A stretch of 64,000 nt of DNA, taken from assembly GCA_959602645.1 (NCBI GenBank), contig CAUGTZ010000002.1, forward strand, positions 62,001-126,000, read 5' to 3'. This document shows positions 1 to 8,398 of this stretch, in pieces (position 1 is the stretch's first letter; every line of letters begins with the position of its first letter). The notes beneath the pieces are model-generated. The model saw only the letters and a program-made list of their open reading frames with translations. It was not told the DNA's origin and made no database searches. The DNA is from an uncultured Collinsella sp. Its GTDB lineage: Bacteria; Actinomycetota; Coriobacteriia; Coriobacteriales; Coriobacteriaceae. The translations under genes were made by a program, and so were the position numbers.

Positions 1-1218
1 CTCGCGGATAATCTGCAAAAAGGCGGCGGCGACACGCACGTCGCTTGGCAGCTCGCCCTCAACATCGATCTGCACGCTCACCAGGCCAAAAGCATGGACG
101 ATATCGCCCAGTTGCTCTGCCGGTTCGGTGTCGCCCCCGCTGCGCAGATCGGCAGCGATTGAGCGCAGCAGCGGGTCGATCTGCTCGAGCGACTCGTCGT
201 CCAAGCGCCCCTCCTCCAAATAGCGATGAAGGATTGATAGGCGCTGGCCGATCACATCGTGAACGCGGATGCGCATGCGCAGATAGGCCGCATTGTCGGC
301 AACTTTTTTGACTTCTTCGATCTGGGCCTGGAGCTCTTGGCCCGCAAGCTCAAGCAGGTGGTTGGCCTGCGCCAGGCGGTCATGCGCATGCGCATACTCT
401 GTCACGTCCAGACCGATTATGCGCTCGAACGAACGGCCCGAGACCATAACGCCATCGCACACAAACAGGCGAATCTCGGCGGGAGAAACCTCGACCACCG
501 CACGCGCCTCACCAAAGCGGTCCAGGTTGATCCGCACGCGGTTCTTACCGCCTTCGGGCATTTGCATGCTGAGCTTGCGCAGGTCGTTCCATGTACCGCT
601 CATATCGCCTAGGTCGGTGGGCATATGAAGCTCCGCCAGGTTTTTGCGCATGCAGCGGTTCATGAGCAGTGGACGGCCCCTCGAGTCCAGATACAGGATG
701 CCCACGGGAATCACGTTGATGGTTTCAATCGTCGAGAACGCGGTGATATCCTCTTGGCGGTTACGGACGTCCATCAAGAGCGCCGCGACGGAACGGAACA
801 GGAAGAACGCTCCCTCTGCGATAAGGACAACGGCCCACACCGAGCCCATGGCAAAAACCACCGGCGGTGTCACGGCGCCAACAAGCAGCAGCTCGGCCAG
901 CATGACAGGGCGACGATAGTGCACCATAAGGACCACGCCATAGGCAAAGATCGCGGCATTGAGCCACAGCACTCCGCCCATTGCCCTGGCGCAAACGTCA
1001 AGCGGCGCCACCAGATACGAGCCAGACGACGCGAATAAGATGAGCGCCGAAATCATCAGGTGAAGCACAAGGCTCGTCTCGTAGGCGCAAATCACCTTAC
1101 GGTTATAGGACGAGCGGCGCGATGCGATGAGCGGGACGTGGATCATCTGCAGACACGCAGCCAGGGCAAAGACAACATCGAGCGCAACGATTTGGGGAAG
1201 GATGAACGAAATCTGCAT
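1..1218 (-). CDS. Membrane sensor histidine kinase with PAS-like domain, C-terminus cut by window edge
   Basis: This gene reads from ATG at 1218 to the left edge without a stop, so its C-terminal ATPase domain lies outside the window. I translated it directly. Roughly the first 135 residues are hydrophobic and form several membrane segments. Residues about 150-250 look like a PAS-type sensor (GILYLDSRGRPLLMN). A helical linker follows, then a phosphoacceptor H-box around His320 (RVHDVIGQRLS), as in HisKA_3-type kinases. The start lies 2 bases after the stop of the upstream sensor-like gene, so the two are probably translationally coupled. A response regulator, if linked, would lie to the left. 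The kinase call is firm; the signal is unknown. Confidence 0.8.
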   Translation of the reverse strand, partial: MQISFILPQIVALDVVFALAACLQMIHVPLIASRRSSYNRKVICAYETSLVLHLMISALILFASSGSYLVAPLDVCARAMGGVLWLNAAIFAYGVVLMVHYRRPVMLAELLLVGAVTPPVVFAMGSVWAVVLIAEGAFFLFRSVAALLMDVRNRQEDITAFSTIETINVIPVGILYLDSRGRPLLMNRCMRKNLAELHMPTDLGDMSGTWNDLRKLSMQMPEGGKNRVRINLDRFGEARAVVEVSPAEIRLFVCDGVMVSGRSFERIIGLDVTEYAHAHDRLAQANHLLELAGQELQAQIEEVKKVADNAAYLRMRIRVHDVIGQRLSILHRYLEEGRLDDESLEQIDPLLRSIAADLRSGGDTEPAEQLGDIVHAFGLVSVQIDVEGELPSDVRVAAAFLQIIRE

Positions 1219-1220
1219 CG

Positions 1221-3017
1221 TCACTCACCCGCCTGCGGCATCAAGACGATCATGCGCAGCTGGCCGGGCTCGCCCTCAAGGCGATATGCCACGTTGCGCC
1301 CTTGCAAAGCGCTTTCGAGCTCTTGCGCAGCGGGTGTCTGCGAAAGATCCTCATCGTCGTTGGAGAAAAGCGTGGCACGCAACTCGACGCTGCACCGATC
1401 ATGGTCGCCCAAGTGATACATAAGCGCCGGATGGTCGGTGGTGTAGGCAAAAAACGCAAAGTCATACACGCAGTCGTACAGGGCGCTTACCGTACTGGCG
1501 TGCATCGGGCGCCGTATGGCGATAATCGAGGCGCAATCGATATCGATGGTGCGCAGGTCGCTTGCGAGCTCATTGGCAATGAGTTGAATGCGGTCGCGAT
1601 CAAAACCGCTCTCACCGTGCTGTGCCAACGTGAGCGACCCTTTGCGCTTGCAATAGGCGACGAGCATCTTGGCGCGCTGCAGCATGCGGTAACGCTCGTG
1701 CGAAGACGCCTCGTCGGTCAACGGTGGCAGCGAGCTCAGCAGGTCGTACATCCCTTCGAGCGCGCGGGCAAGTGCTTGGTCCACGTCTTGGACCAGCAAG
1801 GTCTCGGCCTCTTGATCTGCCAGATGCGTCTTAAGGTCGTAGTCGGCGGCGAGCAGCTCGTTTTGACGCTGCAGTTCCATGCGACGATGTGCCAGTTCAC
1901 GGTTAAGCTCGTTGAGATCCGACACGTCTTGGGCAAGCAGGGCCGATCCGCCCAGCAGTGGAAAGGCACGGTACACCACATCGGGATCGGACGCCACAGC
2001 AAAGGCATGGGCGTGGCCGCGCTCCTGGGTCCGCAACTCCTCGCGCACGCCTACCGGCATTGGCTTTGACGCCGGCGTGGCATAGACCTCCTGCAGGTCG
2101 CGCGTTAGAACTTTGAGGTCGAGCGGCAAGGTGTCGAAGATGCCGGCGATGTCGTGATACGACGGAATGACACCGCAATCGAGACAGATTTCCATCGCCA
2201 CCACGCACAGGACGCAATAGACGAGCGAAAAGTTGAGCCTCCATGCCCAGGGCACGCGCAACGCATACGAGACGGCAAAGAATGCGCCACCCAGCAGTAC
2301 GAGCGCCGCCGTGCCCGAGAAACGCTGGATGCGAAAGGACGAGGACCGGCCCACCAAGATAAAAAGGCCACGAAGTTAAAGGCCGTCCACACTAAGACGG
2401 CGAAATAGCCCCAGCCGTACGTGTAATCGTTGCTCCAGGTGTCGCTTGTACGGTCAAAGTGGAAGCTGCTGGTGAAAATCGTTGGTGAGCACAAATCCGA
2501 TAAGCAGGATAGCCACAACCCACAGGATGCTGCGATAGCGACGCCCCATACGGTGCTGTTCCACGCCCGCGAGGCGCAGGCCGCACAGCTGGTAGAGCAG
2601 CGGAATGAGCGTCATGGGCACGTAGTACAGGTACCACAGGATCGTGGCGTAGACCGGTGTGAACGACTTGTATTTGAGGATGACCTCAATCATCCAGATG
2701 GCACAGATAGCCGCGATGGCAACAAGGCGGCGGCGCAAGACGTAGTCCAAGCAGCGTAGGTACGCCAACACACCCCAGATTGAAAATGCAATTGCGGCGA
2801 CAAGCAGCGGGAGAGAGCTCGAGTGGACGAGCGCATCCACGACCTCTTCGGACACCTCGCTATAGGCGGGCACGGCGTTAGAAAGTTTGGGGTCGAAGGC
2901 GAACAGCGCCGGCAAGACTGCCAAAACCATGAGGAACAGCACGGTGATGGCGCCGGCGATAGCAAAGACGCGGTGACGGTACACCTGATGTGTTATACCA
3001 ACAAGGAATCGCGGCAT
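1221..3017 (-). pseudogene. 7TM sensor-kinase-like protein disrupted by two compensating frameshifts
   Basis: The N-terminal piece (3017 to about 2470) has several hydrophobic helices and ends in LTNDFHQQ, a phrase typical of 7TM histidine-kinase sensor domains, then meets TGA at 2454. The family sequence continues in another frame (FHFDRTSDTW, then YGWGYFAVLVW) down to about 2366. The first frame then resumes (ILVGRSSSFRIQRF) to the stop at 1221. One indel lies near 2464-2470, the other in the homopolymer at 2361-2365. The C-terminal part has a coiled linker and an ATPase-like end but no clear H-box, so even an intact protein may be a non-catalytic partner of the next kinase. ATG 3017 is preferred; an in-frame ATG at 3101 is possible. 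Sequencing error is the main alternative to true decay. Confidence 0.65.
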
Positions 3018-3183
3018 GGCGAAGAGCCTGCCGCCCTTGGGATCCGCCACGGGTGCGGATCGGGCGGCCGCGTGGCCGATATGTCGCTCGCGGGTACCCA
3101 TAGTGCTTTTAGTGTACCGACAGGCGGGCCCAAAAAGCGGGCCACATGTCCCAAAATCCGCAGACGGCAAAGGGTGTCCCCAG

Positions 3184-3215
3184 CGACTAGCCGTTTAAGA
3201 ACGTCCCCAATGACT
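3184..3215 (-). repeat. GGGGAC-loop hairpin (imperfect copy)
   Basis: Read on the minus strand it is TAGTCATTGGGGACG followed by TTCTTAAACGGCTA. The stem is imperfect, but the loop matches other copies at 3330, 30836, 39341 and 42895. Confidence 0.5.
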
Positions 3216-3254
3216 AAGACAAAACGAGCGAGGATTTTTGGACGCCCAAATGGC

Positions 3255-3318
3255 GAGAGTGGATAATCTCCCACTTTGAGCCCACAAACAGGCTAAAAAC
3301 GGGAGATTATCCACTCTC
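3255..3318. repeat. Inverted repeat with 18-bp perfect arms
   Basis: The arms GAGAGTGGATAATCTCCC (3255-3272) and its exact reverse complement (3301-3318) enclose a 28-base spacer. The arm length, perfect match and lack of a T-run after the second arm set it apart from an ordinary terminator. It is flanked on both sides by GGGGAC-loop hairpins. It could be a structured RNA, a miniature mobile element or a protein-binding site. Confidence 0.75.
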
Positions 3319-3329
3319 ATTCTGCGGGT

Positions 3330-3356
3330 ACTCATTTAAGTACGTCCCCAATGAGT
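3330..3356. repeat. GGGGAC-loop hairpin
   Basis: The stem ACTCATT/AATGAGT closes a loop that contains GTCCCC on the plus strand, that is GGGGAC on the minus strand. It is the same type as the copies at 30836, 39341 and 42895. Confidence 0.65.
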
Positions 3357-3372
3357 GCTTTCACTTCTTAAC

Positions 3373-3411
3373 AAAACGCCCGGCGGGCATTAACTGCTCG
3401 CCGGGCGTTTT
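3373..3411 (-). terminator. Intrinsic terminator downstream of the GH1 gene
   Basis: AAAACGCCCGGCG and CGCCGGGCGTTTT form a strong hairpin with flanking A and T runs. It lies 30 bases past the GH1 stop and would end the beta-glucoside operon; its symmetry makes it potentially bidirectional. Confidence 0.85.
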
Positions 3412-3440
3412 GGTTAGGAGGCTATGGTTGTTGGGAAGCC

Positions 3441-4871
3441 TTAGGCCAGGTCCTCGCCGTTCGTCTCGATGACGTGTTTGTACCAGTCGAAGCTCTTCTT
3501 TTTGGAACGCTTGAGGGTGCCGTTGCCCGCATCATCGCGGTCGACATAGATAAAGCCGTAGCGCTTGGACATCTCGCCCGTGCCGGCAGACACCAGGTCG
3601 ATCGGACCCCAGGTAGTGTAGCCCAGCAGGTCAACGCCGTCCTCGGTCACCGCATCGCGCATCGCGGCGATATGCTGGCGCAGGTAGTCGATACGGTAGT
3701 CGTCGTTGATGGAGCCATCCTCCTCGACAACATCCTTGGCGCCCAGACCGTTCTCGACCACAAACAGCGGCTTCTGATAACGGTCGTACAGGTCGTTGAG
3801 GGTGATGCGGAAGCCCAGCGGATCGATGGCCCAGCCCCACTGGCTCTCCTGCAGGTAGGGGTTCTTGGCGCCGGCGAAGGCGTTGCCCTGGGTGCGCTCG
3901 ACATCGGGGTTATCGGCACCGGCGGAGCAACGGGTGCTGTAATAGCTAAAGCTGATGAAGTCGACGGTGTTGGCGGCCAGGATCTCGCGGTCCTCATCCG
4001 TCATGCCCACATCGATGCCCAAACGCTCGAGCTTCTTGACGGCATAGGCCGGGTAGTAGCCGCGGCTCTGAACGTCGACGAAGAAATAGTTGCTCTGGTT
4101 GTCAATCTGCGCTTGGCGCACATCGCCCGGACGGCAGCTGTAGGGGTAGTAGCTACCTGCGGCAAGCATGCAACCGATCTTGACCTCAGGGTCGATCTCG
4201 TGAGCGATCTTGGTTGCCCAAGCGCTGGCGACGAGCTCGTTGTGGGCGGCCAGGTACTCGACGGCCTCCTTGTTCTCGCCCTCCTCAAAGACCAGACCGG
4301 CACCCATAAACGGCAGGTGCAAGATCATATTGATCTCGTTGAAGGTAAGCCAGTACTTTACCAGGCCCTTGTAGCGGGTGAAGATCGTGGTCGCGAGGTT
4401 CTTGTAGAAGTCGATGAGCTTGCGGTTGCGCCAGCCGCCGTACTCCTTGATGAGGTGAATCGGGCAGTCGAAGTGCGTGATGGTCACGAGCGGCTCAATG
4501 CCGTGCGCCTGACACTCGCGGAACACGTCCTCGTAGAAGGCCAGGCCGGCCTCGTTGGGCTCAGTCTCGTCGCCGTTGGGGAAGATGCGGGTCCACGCCA
4601 GGCTCATGCGGAAGGTCTTAAAGCCCATCTCGGCAAAGAGGGCGATGTCCTCCTTGTAATGGTGATAGAAATCGATGCCGGTCTGCGCGGGGTAGTAATA
4701 GCCGTCCTCGAAGTCGAGCATCTTGCGCTGGCCGGAGACCACCGCATAGCGCTCGGGGCCGTGCGGCGCCACGTCCACGTTGGCCAGGCCGCGGCCATCC
4801 ACGTCATAAGCGCCCTCGCACTGGTTGGCAGCCGTCGCGCCGCCCCACAGGAAGTCTTTACGGAAAGCCAT
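3441..4871 (-). CDS. 6-phospho-beta-glucosidase, glycoside hydrolase family 1
   Basis: This 476-residue cytoplasmic enzyme is the usual GH1 length and hydrolyses 6-phospho-beta-glucosides delivered by a PTS. The N-terminal FLWGGATAANQCEGA is typical of the family. The acid/base glutamate is Glu179 in TFNEIN and the nucleophile is Glu373 in VVENG. The late SKRYGFIYVD segment matches the phosphate-binding loop of phospho-specific members, which agrees with the PTS gene upstream. ATG 4871 follows a GAAAGGATC ribosome-binding region. A 247-base gap before it holds a possible promoter, so it may be transcribed alone as well as with the operon. The aglycone preference cannot be read from the sequence. 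Confidence 0.93.
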   Translation of the reverse strand: MAFRKDFLWGGATAANQCEGAYDVDGRGLANVDVAPHGPERYAVVSGQRKMLDFEDGYYYPAQTGIDFYHHYKEDIALFAEMGFKTFRMSLAWTRIFPNGDETEPNEAGLAFYEDVFRECQAHGIEPLVTITHFDCPIHLIKEYGGWRNRKLIDFYKNLATTIFTRYKGLVKYWLTFNEINMILHLPFMGAGLVFEEGENKEAVEYLAAHNELVASAWATKIAHEIDPEVKIGCMLAAGSYYPYSCRPGDVRQAQIDNQSNYFFVDVQSRGYYPAYAVKKLERLGIDVGMTDEDREILAANTVDFISFSYYSTRCSAGADNPDVERTQGNAFAGAKNPYLQESQWGWAIDPLGFRITLNDLYDRYQKPLFVVENGLGAKDVVEEDGSINDDYRIDYLRQHIAAMRDAVTEDGVDLLGYTTWGPIDLVSAGTGEMSKRYGFIYVDRDDAGNGTLKRSKKKSFDWYKHVIETNGEDLA

Positions 4872-5118
4872 ACATCGATCCTTTCACACGCTGTTTGTCG
4901 TGGTTTCAGTATCCCCGTAAGCAGCGCGCTACTCAACGGCAACGACGCAGGCCGACACTTCTTTTCGCCCCAACGGCCTCATCCGCCCGCAGCGACTGAC
5001 ACTTCCTGATACCTCGCTTCCTCCCCTGGCAACAGGTTCGCCTCTCGAAGTTTTTCCTCCACAGGAACCCGTCCCCGGGAAGGAAAGGAAGTGAGGGGCC
5101 GGGCGGCAATGACTGCGG

Positions 5119-6717
5119 CTAAGCGTACGTGATGGCCTCCAAACGAAGAAGCACGGGAGAGCTATAGCGCATAATGGCGACCTCGTCGCCGTTGAGACGG
5201 CAGTCGCGCACCCACGCGCCGTTCTCAACGGTCCCCGTCTCGAGCGACGCCACATCCACATGCGGCTCACCCGCCGCGTGCGACTCGAGCGCCAAGCCGC
5301 AACGAAGCGCAAGCAGGTACACGGCGCCGTCGGCGGCGCGAAGGGCCGCACACGCACCGGGCAGGGCACCCTCATCAAAGCTCACCTTAATTGCTATGGA
5401 ACCCATATCGAGCAGGCCCTCGGCTGCCACCTCACTCGTCACGGCATCGAGCGTCGCGTACGCGGCATCGTCCTCGGCAAGTTCAAATAACTGAGCCAGC
5501 CCACGCGTGACCTCCGCATATTCCTCCCGGTCCTGAGGCGTGAGCAAAGCGGGGTCGCTCGTATCCATGCCAAAGAGAATACCCGCCGAATCGCCAAAGG
5601 GCTCGCCCATCTCCTCGTAGCCAAAAGGAGCGAAGCACAGGGCATGGTGATGGGCCACCGCCCAGACCTGGCGCGCGGCGGCGTAGGCGTGCGTCGCGGT
5701 CTCGGGGATAAAGAGCGGGTTGTCCTCGCACGCATATCCGTCGCAGACCTTGCAAAACGCCGGGATGTAGATATCGGGGCCCAGCATGTCGATGCTCGGG
5801 GCGGCATGCTTCCACACGCCCATCACGCGCAGGTTGGGACCGCCCGTGGGAAAGCGCCCAGGCTTGTGACCCTTGTCGAGCCAGCAATTGCAGGCCGTGG
5901 GCAGCGGATGCTCGGCGCGGCCCGCTGCGGCGACCGTCTCCACGTAGCGAGCCATGTGGTAGGTGGTAAACATCTCCTCGGCATGCTCGCCAAAAACCTG
6001 TTCCCACGAACCAGAGCCGGCGCCCGCTTCAAGGGCTTCCGCAAGCTCAGACGCCAGGGAGGTAGGATCGACCGCAAGCGCCTCGATCAGCTCCGTAGGC
6101 ACGCTCTCCGCAAAGGCGGCATCCGCCCAAGGCGAGTGCTCACGTGCCGCGACCATCTGGCCGCACTCGTTTTCTACCTGCACGAGTATCACCGTATGAT
6201 CTTGCGCATCCACCTCGCGCAGGTGCGCCATCAAAGCCGCGTAGGCGCCGGCATCCGCCGCGCGCGTCTCCTCGCAATAGAGCGAAAGCGCCGTGATCTC
6301 AAAGTTATGGAACTCGGCATAGCGAACCTTGTTCTGCCCGGGCACCATCTGCGCACGGCGAAAACGCTCGATATCGCGTTTGACCCACGCGGGCGCATAG
6401 TAGCACTGCGCATTTTTGTACGCGCCAAACCACAGCACGCCCAGGTGCAGCCCGCGCTCGCGGGCAAGCTCGAGCATCATGTCCACTTGGCCAAAGTCAA
6501 ACTCGCCCTCTGCGGGCTCCAAAAGCTCCCAGGTAACCGGGGCGAGCACGGTATTCATACCGAGCGCCCGCGCGCGATCGAGAGCATCCGCAAAAGCGCG
6601 GCGCCCACCCGAGGCGGAGTTATGGCACTCGCCCGCAAACAGCGTATAGGGCCGGCCGTCCACCATCAGGCGTTGCCCGCCGCCAGCACAGGTGTACAAC
6701 TGCGGAATCTCCGCCAT
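5119..6717 (-). CDS. GH35-like beta-galactosidase/glycosidase with DUF5597-type organisation
   Basis: A 532-residue protein without a signal peptide, so probably cytoplasmic. It has the clan GH-A layout. LFAGECHNS near residue 27 resembles the start of GH35/GH42-like barrels, QVENECG places the acid/base at Glu184, and FIPET suggests the nucleophile at Glu339. The C-terminal ~150 residues form a beta-rich accessory region resembling the DUF5597 part of bacterial GH35-like enzymes. ATG 6717 (MAEIPQL) is preferred over an upstream in-frame start because GGAG sits 6 bases before it. It shares an operon with GH1, GH43 and GH3 genes. The exact substrate is uncertain; a beta-galactoside is likeliest by family. 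Confidence 0.75.
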   Translation of the reverse strand: MAEIPQLYTCAGGGQRLMVDGRPYTLFAGECHNSASGGRRAFADALDRARALGMNTVLAPVTWELLEPAEGEFDFGQVDMMLELARERGLHLGVLWFGAYKNAQCYYAPAWVKRDIERFRRAQMVPGQNKVRYAEFHNFEITALSLYCEETRAADAGAYAALMAHLREVDAQDHTVILVQVENECGQMVAAREHSPWADAAFAESVPTELIEALAVDPTSLASELAEALEAGAGSGSWEQVFGEHAEEMFTTYHMARYVETVAAAGRAEHPLPTACNCWLDKGHKPGRFPTGGPNLRVMGVWKHAAPSIDMLGPDIYIPAFCKVCDGYACEDNPLFIPETATHAYAAARQVWAVAHHHALCFAPFGYEEMGEPFGDSAGILFGMDTSDPALLTPQDREEYAEVTRGLAQLFELAEDDAAYATLDAVTSEVAAEGLLDMGSIAIKVSFDEGALPGACAALRAADGAVYLLALRCGLALESHAAGEPHVDVASLETGTVENGAWVRDCRLNGDEVAIMRYSSPVLLRLEAITYA

Positions 6718-6839
6718 GGCAACTCCATTCTTCCGTTTTGTTTCAACCCCCTGAGGGCCGAGCCGTGTTGAGAGCACCGGACGCGCGACCAGGGCCTACC
6801 TGTCGTCCGTGCGAGCCCGCCCCTCCGATGGGAGATGGG

Positions 6840-8294
6840 TTAAAGGACGGCAAACGAGGCGAGATCGACCGAACCGACGCCCTCGATAGCCAGGTAGAGT
6901 GCATGGTCACCGGCAACGGTCTTCGTCAGGGATGCGACCACCGTGCACCAGCCCTCGCCTGGCACGAGCTCGACGCGCGTCAACTCAGCGCCATCCGGCG
7001 CGTCCAAGCGTACACTCACCACACCGGCAAGATCCCCGCGCACCTCGAGCTCCACCGTGCGCTCCGCACCGGAAAACGCCAGGTATTTGTAGCCCACGCC
7101 CGCTCCATCGCAGAGGTTGGCCACATGGGTACGTGCCGAAGTCACACAGCCCGCATCGACTTCCTGGGTAATCACCGGATGGTTATCGGCGATTTCCAGA
7201 TTGCCGGAATAGTGAACCGCGCCGGCCGGCCCCACCAAGTAGCAGCAAATACTCGCCGGGTACGCGCGCCCGCAAGGAAGCGCTCCGCCATTGAGCCCAC
7301 AGCTCGTTATCTCTACTTGTTCGATATGTCCATCGGAAGCAATCTCGATGGGCTCAGCGCACCCCTGGCGCGCGTGCTGCGCACCGTGCGTATGACGGTG
7401 ATAGAAGATGTAGTCGCGCCCGGCAATGCGCGCCATGCCGCCATGGTTGTTGCCCAGGTCCATCACAGCGGCGTCCTCGGCCTCGTGCCCGGGCAGGCCC
7501 ACATCGCCGTTGGAAACGAGCACGCCGCCGTAGGTTACCGGACCTTCCGGCGTTGGCATCGTGGCCCAGCAGAGCTCATGTCCGTTTTCGCTCGAGTAGA
7601 CAAAGTAGTAGCGCCCGTCGAGCACGCGGATGCTCGAGGCCTCAAAGAAGGCATGCCCTTCAAAACCCGTGTCCGCCGCCTGCGTCACTGCCGGAGCCAG
7701 ATGCTTGGGTGCCGCAGCCATCGTGCGCATATCGGCGCCGAGCCGCACCACGTAGCCGCCCTCCATGGAACATGCGGGCATGCGCGAGCTCGGCTTCTTG
7801 GCGCCAAACCCATAGTAGAGCCAGCAACCCCCGTCCCCGCAGGGAAGGACTGCCGGGTCAAAGGGCATACCCCAGCCCTCCTCGCCCGCAAACGGCGAGC
7901 CGTCGGGCTTGGCAATAGGACCCAGATAGCGGTAGCGTCCCGCCGGCTCATCGCACACGGCGACCGACATGATGCAACCGCTCGTCATGCTTAGCGTGAA
8001 GTAATACAGATAGAACCGCCCGTCGGCACCCCGGCACACATCGGGCGCGCCGTACCCGGTTCGATCGACATTGGCCGGGTCATCCTCTTTGCGCCAGATG
8101 GTCCCCTCAAACGTCCAGGAGCCCAGATCGTCCACCGGAGCTGACCAGCACACGTAGTCACCCGGGCAGTATGCGGTGCCCTCGGGTGCGTCATGGCTTC
8201 CATACACGTAGACTCGGTCACCAAAGACATGCGGTTCGCCATCGGGGATATACTCCCATCCCGGCAGATACGGATTGGTTGCGATATGAGCCAT
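6840..8294 (-). CDS. Glycoside hydrolase family 43 enzyme with C-terminal CBM6-like domain
   Basis: This 484-residue enzyme has a five-bladed-propeller-type GH43 domain followed by a beta-sandwich of about 130 residues resembling CBM6. Likely catalytic residues are the base Asp18 (IPDGEPHVFGD), the pKa modulator Asp85 (GAPDVCRG) and the acid Glu218 (HAFFEASSI). The family acts mostly on arabinosides and xylosides. There is no signal peptide, so it probably acts inside the cell on imported oligosaccharides. It lies between GH3 and GH35-like genes in one minus-strand operon with gaps of about 100 bases. Arabinosidase and xylosidase activities cannot be told apart from sequence. Confidence 0.88.
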   Translation of the reverse strand: MAHIATNPYLPGWEYIPDGEPHVFGDRVYVYGSHDAPEGTAYCPGDYVCWSAPVDDLGSWTFEGTIWRKEDDPANVDRTGYGAPDVCRGADGRFYLYYFTLSMTSGCIMSVAVCDEPAGRYRYLGPIAKPDGSPFAGEEGWGMPFDPAVLPCGDGGCWLYYGFGAKKPSSRMPACSMEGGYVVRLGADMRTMAAAPKHLAPAVTQAADTGFEGHAFFEASSIRVLDGRYYFVYSSENGHELCWATMPTPEGPVTYGGVLVSNGDVGLPGHEAEDAAVMDLGNNHGGMARIAGRDYIFYHRHTHGAQHARQGCAEPIEIASDGHIEQVEITSCGLNGGALPCGRAYPASICCYLVGPAGAVHYSGNLEIADNHPVITQEVDAGCVTSARTHVANLCDGAGVGYKYLAFSGAERTVELEVRGDLAGVVSVRLDAPDGAELTRVELVPGEGWCTVVASLTKTVAGDHALYLAIEGVGSVDLASFAVL

Positions 8295-8398
8295 GTCAGA
8301 CCCCTCCTATCGATATCGGGCGCGGTACCGGACGGACGCCGGCGACAAGACCGAACGCCTGCCGCGCACCGCGTGCACCATTCGTTAAGCAAATGCAG

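Larger units (their letters stand above)
3018..3440. other. Intergenic region with hairpin elements and a terminator
   Basis: This 423-base stretch separates the broken sensor gene from the GH1 gene. It has no convincing coding region. It holds two short hairpins with a GGGGAC loop (3184-3215 and 3330-3356), a long-arm inverted repeat (3255-3318) and a strong terminator (3373-3411). The part next to 3017-3101 may carry the promoter of the sensor operon, with a TACACT box just upstream of 3101. Confidence 0.6.
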
